A stretch of DNA of 5,105 bases from Clostridiales bacterium (GTDB lineage Bacteria; Bacillota; Peptococcia; DRI-13; UBA5745): positions 1 through 5,105 of the forward strand of contig WRNN01000146.1 in NCBI GenBank assembly GCA_009776595.1, read 5' to 3'. Each line of letters opens with the position of its first letter. The stretch's first letter is position 1. The position numbers and the translations under genes are program-made. Below the pieces are notes generated by a model that did no database searches, was not told the DNA's origin, and saw nothing but the letters and a program-made list of their open reading frames with translations. This document shows positions 1 through 5,105 of the stretch, in pieces.

Positions 1-3000
1 CGCTACATGCCGGACTGGACAGCCGGGCATAGCCCGGACGCCGGCGCCGACCCGGGCGTTATGCTGCAGCATACCTTTGCCCGGCTCATGGAGATCGTCA
101 TTGAGCGCTTAAACCGGGTACCGGAGAAGCAAATGCTGGCTTTCCTGCAGGAGATGAATATCAGCCCCCTGCCGCCTGTCCCGGCGCGAGCGCCTCTGCT
201 GTTCAGCTTGAAAAAGGATACGGACGCCTTCTTTGTACCTGCCCGTACCCAAATCACAGCGAAGACCTCCGGCGGCCCCTCCCCTATATTTGAAACGACG
301 GCGGATCTCAGCGTGCTGCCCTCCTCCATCACCTGCGCCTACACGCTGGAGCCGGAGCGGCGCCGTTACGCGGATTACACCAAATGCTTATCCGGTTCGG
401 CGGGCGGCTTTACCCCCTTTATCGGGGAAGATATTCTGCCTGACGACTTGTTTTTTGTCAGCGAGCAGATTCCGGAGGTGGAAGACCCCGCCAAAACCAC
501 GCTCAGCTTAACCTTCAGCGAATATGTCAGCGGCGGGCAGATCGAGCGGGTTTTGCTTGGCAGACTCAAAACAGGCGCGGCCAAATGGCGCTATTACGGA
601 GAGGGGGGCGAGAAAGCACTTTCGCTATCCGCTGATCGCATAGCGACATTTGAACAATACCGGTCGATAACGTTAACGCTCTATGACGGAGAAGGAAAAG
701 CCCTGTCCCTTAAGCCTTCTCCAGGCTTGGGCGGCGGGAGGGAAAACGGCGGAGGCTACTATTTGAAACTTGTCACCGACCACGACATCAACAGCAAAAA
801 CGAGGCGAACACGATACAGATCGATTCCGCACGGTTGTCTTTGGAAGAAAATAAGCGCCCGCCCGCTTACCTGTTCTACCAGAATTCCAAACTGGAACCG
901 GAAGGATATATATTACCTTTTGGCGACCGTCCCAAGCCCGGGGACTCCTTCTATATCCACATCGGCGCCCTTTCGGAAGAAGTGCAAAATATCGCCGTGA
1001 CCCTCAGCCTCATCGAAGACGCCCTCGAAAGGGGAAAATCCGGACTGGCAGGAAAAACCTTGCATTGGAAAGACCTGCTCTGGTCGTACTCCTCGCCTGA
1101 CGGCTGGCGCCTCATCGAGAATAACGATATACAAGCCGTGATCATCGAAAATACGGCCCATCAGCCTGTTGACCACACCTATGCGATGACCTTTCCTCTC
1201 GCCAACCCGTTTCCCCGGAAAGTCGGCGGCGAGGAAGGCGTTTGGCTTCGGGCTATGCTGCCCTCGATCCCCGAGGACGACTTCGGTTCGGAAATCCGCT
1301 TTACCATCGGGGCGGGAAATCGCATTGAGTACGAGGCGGGCACCGGCGTGTTCGTCTATCCCAAGATACGCTCCCTCGACGTCCGCATCAGCTTTTCCAC
1401 GCATTGTGTGATACAGAGGCAATATGCCTATCTCTATACAAACGCCCGCGATCCGCGCCCACCGCTGGAAGACGCGGGGTTCTACCTGGGTTTTGATATC
1501 CTGCAGCCATTCTGGTCCGTCTCCCTGTATGCCGACACGGCGCCTGCGGCGAATTATACCGCGCCGGCACAGGGCAAAAGCGCCGTATGGGAATGCCTGA
1601 CCGGCGACGGCTGGCGCAGGTTATATGTACACGATGATACGGCAGGATTCAGCTATTCCGGCCCGATCCGTTTCTTGACGCCGCCGGAAGCGCTCTGCAC
1701 GCCCTTGTTTGATAATACGCCGCGCTATTGGGTCCGCCTTTCGCGGGACAGCGGCGTCAGGCTGAACAGCCTCTACCTTAACGCCGTCCCCGCCGAGCAA
1801 GCGGTGTCCGTGACCCGGGAAAACCTGGGTGTTTCCAGCGGGAACGCCGATCAGCGCTTCAACCTGCGGGGCGCGCCCGTCCTTACCGGGCAGCGGATCT
1901 GGGTAAGGGAGGATGAAACGCCTTCCGCCGCCGAATTAGCGGAGACAGAGATGGAAGTAAGGCAAAACCCGCTCACCTTCGAGCAGGAGAATTGGGTACT
2001 CTGGAAGGAACAGAACAGCTTCGGCTCTTCCCTGCCAAACAGCAGGCACTACACCCTTGACCGAAGCACAGGCGAAATCCTTTTCGGCGACGGATCCCGC
2101 GGCATGGCCCCGCTAAACGGCTCGCATATCGCCGCGGAATATCGATATGGAGGCGGTTCGCAAGGGAATCTGCCGGAAGGCGCCATCGCGAAACTCCCCG
2201 GGTCGCTGTCCGGCATAGAAGAGGTCTATAATCCGATCCCCTCCACAGGAGGCGCCGATCCGGAGAGCACCCGGGACGTGCTGAGCCGGGGGCCGATGAG
2301 CCTGCGGCACAGAGGCAGGGGCGTGACGGCGGAGGACATCGAATGGCTGGTAAAGGAAGTCGCCGGCGCCGCGTTGGATCGCATCCGCTGCTTGCCGGGA
2401 GACGAGGGGCAGCTCTTCACCCTGCTGCTGCTCCCGGCTTCGGAGGATTTGCGGCCCCTGCCGGATGGCGCCATGTCCGCCCGCATACGCGAGTACCTGG
2501 AGCAGCGCCTGCCCGCATCGACGCCTGCAGGCAGTTTCGGCATCGTAGGCCCAAGCTATGTGACGATCCACATCGACGCGGAAATCGTCCCAAAGGATCC
2601 ATTCGAAAGCTCCGTCGTACGGGACCGGGCAGCGGCACATCTGCAAACCTTCCTTCATCCGCGCCGGGGCGGCTTGGACGGCGGCGGCTGGCCCTTCGGG
2701 CGCAACGTTTACCTTTCCGAAATCTGCGCCGCGCTGGAATCTGTAGAAGGGGTTGCCTATAGCCTGGCGCCAAGCGTGAAAATCCAGGCGGCTGCCACCC
2801 AGCGGGAATTGACGCTGCAGACCGGCGACGCCCGTGTCGAAACCTTATATCCCGCGGGAAGCCTGCTTTCCGTTTATAATCGATACTTGCCTCAAAGCCG
2901 TATTGTCTTCGACCAATGGCTGCTGGCCGAGCCTATCGTCGCCGACCTGCTGCCCCATACCATCCGGGTGACGGGCTTCCGCGAAGGGGACGTGCTGCAT

Positions 3001-3741
3001 ATCATCTGCCCCACCCGCGGAGACAAGGACGTACCATACGCCTCGCCGGTTTGGACCGAATCCGGTTTTATTTATATCAGCTATGACCCGGACTTGTTCC
3101 CGACGTTTGTTAAAAATGGTTTGAGTATTGATTTCCCGGCCGGCAGCAGGCTTGTCTTTCAGGATGGCTGCGAAGTACTGTTTAAAAAGCCTCTTCGCGG
3201 GTATGAGGAGATTACGGAAGACATGCTGGACATGGAGAACTTTATCTGCCATAGCGCCGTCCACAGCTCGGATCACTTTGAAAGCGAGGATCCGGAGCAT
3301 GGCAATCGCTTTGTCGTCCGCTTTAATACGGAATGCGACCTCACCCTGATCCATCCGGACGAAATCCCTGTAACCGGCGTGCAAAACCACGACGACGGCA
3401 GCTATGAAATCACTGCCCTGCGCCCCTCCAGGGATCTGCTGCTTCCGGGCGGTACGATTCTCGCCTGCGCCCGGAACAAGGTCAAAGGCATGCTCCTGTG
3501 GGATCATGAAAACCACGTAACCTATCATGAGGATCTGTCCATGACCCTTCGTTTCCACGGCTTTCGTCCGAACCCGGGCCAATTACCAAGCCCGCTTAAC
3601 GTATCCCTGGCGCTGCCGGACGGGAAATCCCACCGGCTGGACTTTCAAATCGCAGGGAGCAAGCCGCTCCTGGATACCGCCTACCTGTTCGACCGCGAGC
3701 TCAGCACACCGGGCGGGATTCATATACAAATCGCCAAATAG
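1..3741 (+). CDS. Giant baseplate J-like wedge protein (gp6/TIGR02243-type), 5' partial
   Basis: Likely structural wedge protein of a contractile-tail baseplate (T4 gp6 / Afp11-Pvc11-like). The frame is open to the left edge. The Met at base 7 sits inside the conserved N-terminal signature (Y-x-P-x-W-T...DPGV, then RLNRVPEKQMLAFL), so the true start lies upstream. Counting that Met as residue 1: residues 1-56 are the helical signature; 63-108 match the family's LxFxL...vPArTxI...FET strand region; about 143-600 is beta-rich with recurring GDxFY / W...DGWRxL / YWVRL modules; 681-730 carry YTLDRSTGEILFGDGSRG and YGGGSQGNLPEGAI; 743-797 carry NPIPSTGGAD and RHRGRGVTAEDIEWL; 888-899 read GGLDGGGWPFGR. 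About 315 further residues follow the core, whereas my recollection is that family members normally end soon after it. No signal peptide or membrane segment is visible in the part present. The family assignment is firm; eCIS rather than prophage is inferred. Confidence 0.93.
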   Translation, partial: RYMPDWTAGHSPDAGADPGVMLQHTFARLMEIVIERLNRVPEKQMLAFLQEMNISPLPPVPARAPLLFSLKKDTDAFFVPARTQITAKTSGGPSPIFETTADLSVLPSSITCAYTLEPERRRYADYTKCLSGSAGGFTPFIGEDILPDDLFFVSEQIPEVEDPAKTTLSLTFSEYVSGGQIERVLLGRLKTGAAKWRYYGEGGEKALSLSADRIATFEQYRSITLTLYDGEGKALSLKPSPGLGGGRENGGGYYLKLVTDHDINSKNEANTIQIDSARLSLEENKRPPAYLFYQNSKLEPEGYILPFGDRPKPGDSFYIHIGALSEEVQNIAVTLSLIEDALERGKSGLAGKTLHWKDLLWSYSSPDGWRLIENNDIQAVIIENTAHQPVDHTYAMTFPLANPFPRKVGGEEGVWLRAMLPSIPEDDFGSEIRFTIGAGNRIEYEAGTGVFVYPKIRSLDVRISFSTHCVIQRQYAYLYTNARDPRPPLEDAGFYLGFDILQPFWSVSLYADTAPAANYTAPAQGKSAVWECLTGDGWRRLYVHDDTAGFSYSGPIRFLTPPEALCTPLFDNTPRYWVRLSRDSGVRLNSLYLNAVPAEQAVSVTRENLGVSSGNADQRFNLRGAPVLTGQRIWVREDETPSAAELAETEMEVRQNPLTFEQENWVLWKEQNSFGSSLPNSRHYTLDRSTGEILFGDGSRGMAPLNGSHIAAEYRYGGGSQGNLPEGAIAKLPGSLSGIEEVYNPIPSTGGADPESTRDVLSRGPMSLRHRGRGVTAEDIEWLVKEVAGAALDRIRCLPGDEGQLFTLLLLPASEDLRPLPDGAMSARIREYLEQRLPASTPAGSFGIVGPSYVTIHIDAEIVPKDPFESSVVRDRAAAHLQTFLHPRRGGLDGGGWPFGRNVYLSEICAALESVEGVAYSLAPSVKIQAAATQRELTLQTGDARVETLYPAGSLLSVYNRYLPQSRIVFDQWLLAEPIVADLLPHTIRVTGFREGDVLHIICPTRGDKDVPYASPVWTESGFIYISYDPDLFPTFVKNGLSIDFPAGSRLVFQDGCEVLFKKPLRGYEEITEDMLDMENFICHSAVHSSDHFESEDPEHGNRFVVRFNTECDLTLIHPDEIPVTGVQNHDDGSYEITALRPSRDLLLPGGTILACARNKVKGMLLWDHENHVTYHEDLSMTLRFHGFRPNPGQLPSPLNVSLALPDGKSHRLDFQIAGSKPLLDTAYLFDRELSTPGGIHIQIAK
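175..2046 (+). other. Beta-rich middle region of the wedge protein with recurring modules
   Basis: This covers residues 57-680 of the first gene, the part missing from the downstream small paralogue. Two stretches look like copies of one module. Residues 303-420 have PFGDRPKPGDSFYI, a VTLSL strand, LLWSYSSPDGWRLI and GVWLRAML. Residues 488-584 have EDAGFYLGF, WSVSLYAD, AVWECLTGDGWRRL and RYWVRLSRDSG. A weaker third copy may lie at residues 143-226 (DILPDDLFFV, TTLSLTF, AAKWRYYGEGGEKALSL). A glycine-rich loop (GGGRENGGG, residues 242-250) separates the first and second. The FYxG / W...DGW / YWxR pattern is typical of long TIGR02243-type proteins. The module boundaries are my estimate by eye. 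Confidence 0.6.
2047..2781 (+). other. Baseplate J-like core domain
   Basis: Residues 681-925 of the first gene hold the most conserved part: HYTLDRSTGEILFGDGSRG, the GGGSQGNLPEGAI turn, NPIPSTGGAD, RHRGRGVTAEDIEWLVKEV, the IRCLPGDEG strand, a long helix (ARIREYLEQRLPA), a strand pair around YVTIHIDAEIVPKDP, and GGLDGGGWPFGRNVYLSEI followed by VEGVAYS. This order is that of the Baseplate_J / gp47 family, in which the domain makes wedge-wedge contacts. It is also the GC-richest stretch counted (2281-2520, about 70%). Confidence 0.88.
2782..3738 (+). other. Unassigned C-terminal extension of the wedge protein
   Basis: Residues 926-1244 lie beyond the J-like core and match no domain I recognise. 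The prediction by eye is mostly beta strands. A short motif, P-[AG]-G-[ST]-x-L, recurs three times about 95-105 residues apart: YPAGSLLSV (948-956), FPAGSRLVF (1043-1051) and LPGGTILAC (1147-1155). This suggests three degenerate copies of a domain of about 100 residues. An acidic, histidine-bearing loop (HSSDHFESEDPEHGN, 1086-1100) lies in the middle copy. There is no break in frame and no sign of a fused reading frame. A role in contacting neighbouring baseplate or fibre proteins is possible but not shown. Confidence 0.55.
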
Positions 3742-3745
3742 GAGG
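3740..3745 (+). promoter_or_regulatory. Ribosome binding site for the small J-like gene
   Basis: AGGAGG overlaps the TAG stop codon of the upstream gene and lies 7 bases before the ATG at 3753. The overlap of stop codon and Shine-Dalgarno implies that ribosomes finishing the large wedge protein can reinitiate on the small one, which would couple the amounts of the two wedge subunits. Confidence 0.85.
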
Positions 3746-3752
3746 CCAACCC

Positions 3753-4655
3753 ATGCCGATACCCATTCCGGACATTGACGACAGAAACTTCAGCCAACTA
3801 ATCAAAGAAACAGACAGCCTCATCGCGCGGTATTTCCCCGCCTACGCGGATATCGGTCCCGTGGATCCGGCAGTGGCGCTCAATGAATTGTTCTGCTATC
3901 TCTTCGATATGACGCTGTATCAGCAGAATCGCATAACCCCGGAGGCAAGGACGAATTTTGCGTCCCTGCTCGGGATCGAGCCCGTCCACGGCCGTCCGCC
4001 GGAGGAAGCCGTCGGGCAAGGCCTGGCCAGGCTGTCGGCGATAGACCGGGCGATCACCGTCGCCGATATCGGCCTGGTGCTGAAAAAAGGCTCTCTGGAT
4101 AAACAGGTGTGTTCGAAGCCGGTACAGCGGGTTTGTGTCTTGCCCTGCCTGTCGTATGACGAGCCGCTCCGGATACTCGTGGTACAAAGCGGTATCACAA
4201 ACTGGGAGGAAAAGAAGCGCCGGGAAGAATTGCAGGGCCTCTATAGCTTTTTGCGCAGCCGCAGCCCTGTGGGCGCGCGGTATGTGATCGATCACGCGCC
4301 CCAGATTACTGTGGATGTGTCGGCGGAGATACATCGGCGCAGAGACTCCACCATCAGCAGCAGCAGGCTCGCCGCGGACATCCTGGATAGGATATCCGCC
4401 TTCATCGACCCGCTGACCGGCGGCGATTCCGGCGCCGGCTGGGAATTCGGGCGCGCGCTGACCAAAGGCGACCTCTACGGCCTGATCGAAGGCGTGGAAG
4501 GCGTGGATTATGTCAAGTCCCTGATGATCAAGCGCGCCGGCCAACCTTTCTATGAAGCTTCCGTCGATATGCTGCCGGCGCCGGAAGGCGGCCTCTTTTC
4601 TCTTCGAAAAGGCGGCACGGGCGCGGCAGACGAAACCGGCATCAAGGTAAGCTGA
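3753..4655 (+). CDS. Compact baseplate J-like protein, second wedge subunit
   Basis: Complete 300-residue gene, probably a second gp6-like baseplate wedge subunit partnering the large protein upstream. Residues 1-75 repeat the family's N-terminal signature: PDIDDRNFSQLI, then ARYFPAYADIGPVDPAVALNELFCYLFDM, LYQQNRITPEARTNFASLLGI. After a linker of about 20 residues the core follows: RAITVADIGLVLKK (about 99-112), VQRVCVLP (124-131), a charged helix near 150-170, PQITVDVSAEI (183-193), GGDSGAGWEFGR (223-234) and GVEGVDYVKSL (247-257). These align in order with the same blocks of the large protein, so the two are paralogues. The tail (262-300) is glycine-rich and probably flexible. The ATG follows an AGGAGG site 7 bases away, and the gap to the previous stop is 11 bases. 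No signal peptide or membrane helix is seen, consistent with cytoplasmic assembly. The exact match to Afp12/Pvc12 versus a second gp6 copy cannot be decided here. Confidence 0.9.
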   Translation: MPIPIPDIDDRNFSQLIKETDSLIARYFPAYADIGPVDPAVALNELFCYLFDMTLYQQNRITPEARTNFASLLGIEPVHGRPPEEAVGQGLARLSAIDRAITVADIGLVLKKGSLDKQVCSKPVQRVCVLPCLSYDEPLRILVVQSGITNWEEKKRREELQGLYSFLRSRSPVGARYVIDHAPQITVDVSAEIHRRRDSTISSSRLAADILDRISAFIDPLTGGDSGAGWEFGRALTKGDLYGLIEGVEGVDYVKSLMIKRAGQPFYEASVDMLPAPEGGLFSLRKGGTGAADETGIKVS

Positions 4656-4656
4656 A

Positions 4657-4666
4657 AAGAGGTGAT
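4657..4666 (+). promoter_or_regulatory. Strong ribosome binding site for the third gene
   Basis: AAGAGGTGAT contains GAGGTGAT (4659-4666), eight contiguous bases complementary to the 16S rRNA 3' end, ending 5 bases before the ATG at 4672. This fixes the start of the third gene. Such long pairing is more common in Gram-positive Bacillota than in most proteobacteria. Confidence 0.85.
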
Positions 4667-4671
4667 ATTCT

Positions 4672-5105
4672 ATGGCGATAACCCCCCGCCCGGTCAATTC
4701 GGTTGATTTTCTCTATCTGCTGCCCGGCTTTTTCGCCGCAATGCCGGGAGAAGGCGCAGTCCCCTTTAAAGATTTCGTCGCGCAGTTTGAGGAATTGTTC
4801 GAAGGGTTGCAGGCCGCCATCGCCGGCGACGCGCTGACCCTTACCTACAGGGGTGTCAGCGGGAAAAACCCGGGCGATGATTATCCGTCGTCGTCAGGAA
4901 GCTATCCGCTGCCGGTAGAGCTGTTTACCATAGGCCGTTTGGGCTATCCTAAAAACACGCCGGTCTTCATACCCGGCAATCCGGACACCACACTTCTGGC
5001 GGAAGCGATCGAGGCTGGTCCGGGCGAACGGGACCTGATCCTGGTAAAAGATAGAGCCTTCTGGAAATATCTCCACCCGGGGAGCAAGTTTATCCTCCGC
5101 GGCAG
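4672..5105 (+). CDS. Putative tail/baseplate protein with TIGR02242-like N-terminus, 3' partial
   Basis: An open frame of 144 codons plus two bases runs off the right edge without a stop. The ATG is set by the strong GAGGTGAT site, 16 bases after the previous stop. Residues 13-50 (FLYLLPGFFAAMPGEG, then FKDFVAQFEELFEGLQAAI) resemble the start of TIGR02242-type phage tail proteins, which pair an LPxxF/Y motif with a helix of the FLxxFExxLxxLExxI kind. Those genes often follow TIGR02243 genes, so the position agrees. After residue 50 the expected FDP...P..FLxWLA continuation is absent in the visible part. Instead there is a Ser/Gly/Pro-rich loop (about 62-80) and a probable beta-rich stretch with LGYPKNTPVFIPGN (90-103) and AFWKYLHPGSKFIL (129-142), which I do not recognise. 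The coding call is firm. The function is moderate, resting on a short motif and gene order. Confidence 0.8.
   Translation, partial: MAITPRPVNSVDFLYLLPGFFAAMPGEGAVPFKDFVAQFEELFEGLQAAIAGDALTLTYRGVSGKNPGDDYPSSSGSYPLPVELFTIGRLGYPKNTPVFIPGNPDTTLLAEAIEAGPGERDLILVKDRAFWKYLHPGSKFILRG

Noticed and set aside
7..9. ATG at base 7 as the true start of the first gene
   Set aside because: The reading frame is open through the left edge, no ribosome binding site can be seen, and this Met lies within the conserved Y-x-P-x-W-T signature, which in the family is preceded by more residues.
2113..2658. Overlapping minus-strand frames opposite the J-like core
   Set aside because: They lie opposite the most conserved part of the wedge protein and are rich in Arg, Ala and Gly, as expected of shadow frames in GC-rich DNA.
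2845..3582. 245-residue minus-strand open frame opposite the C-terminal extension
   Set aside because: The plus-strand frame is continuous with the conserved J-like core and runs to a stop followed by a well-spaced gene. The minus frame has no recognised motif.
3742..3752. Terminator or promoter between the first two genes
   Set aside because: The gap is 11 bases, almost all of it used by the ribosome binding site and its spacer. There is no room for a hairpin or a promoter.
3798..4697. 299-residue open frame on the minus strand covering almost all of the small J-like gene
   Set aside because: It is antisense to a gene with clear family motifs, has no recognisable protein signature, and such long mirror frames are expected in GC-rich genes.
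1..5105. CRISPR array, tRNA, insertion sequence ends or long direct DNA repeats
   Set aside because: Nothing of these kinds was seen by reading. The similarity between the two J-like genes is at protein level only and too diverged to be a DNA repeat.

Overview
The window is wall-to-wall coding on the + strand. It holds three consecutive genes in the same direction, with gaps of only 11 and 16 bases. The first is cut by the left edge and the third by the right edge. All three look like baseplate components of a contractile, phage-tail-like machine. No promoter, terminator, RNA gene, CRISPR array or insertion sequence was seen, so this is the inside of a longer operon.

Layout: (1) 1-3741, a giant baseplate J-like (T4 gp6 / TIGR02243-type) wedge protein of more than 1,246 residues. 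It has an N-terminal helical signature, a long beta-rich middle with recurring modules, a well-conserved J-like core, and an unexplained C-terminal extension of about 315 residues. (2) 3753-4655, a compact 300-residue second J-like protein. It keeps the N-terminal signature and the C-terminal core but lacks the roughly 700-residue region between them. (3) 4672 to the right edge, the first 144 residues of a protein whose start resembles the TIGR02242-type tail protein N-terminus and then continues into sequence I do not recognise.

The pairing of a large and a small gp6-like protein followed by a tail-type protein is the arrangement expected for the baseplate wedge of an extracellular contractile injection system (eCIS; Afp/PVC-like) or a related tailocin or prophage tail. 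The two J-like proteins would form the wedge or ring around the spike hub, and the third gene would be a further wedge or tail-fibre-network component. The diagnostic eCIS genes (sheath, LysM protein, VgrG-like spike, PAAR tip, AAA+ ATPase) are not in the window, so the eCIS reading is an inference from the domain architecture.

Host: G+C is moderately high but uneven. By hand count it is about 70% over 2281-2520 and about 48% over 3061-3300. Both visible ribosome binding sites are strong, and one has eight contiguous matches to the 16S anti-Shine-Dalgarno. Together these weakly suggest a moderately GC-rich Bacillota (for example a Paenibacillus-like or clostridial lineage), but nothing in the window proves this.
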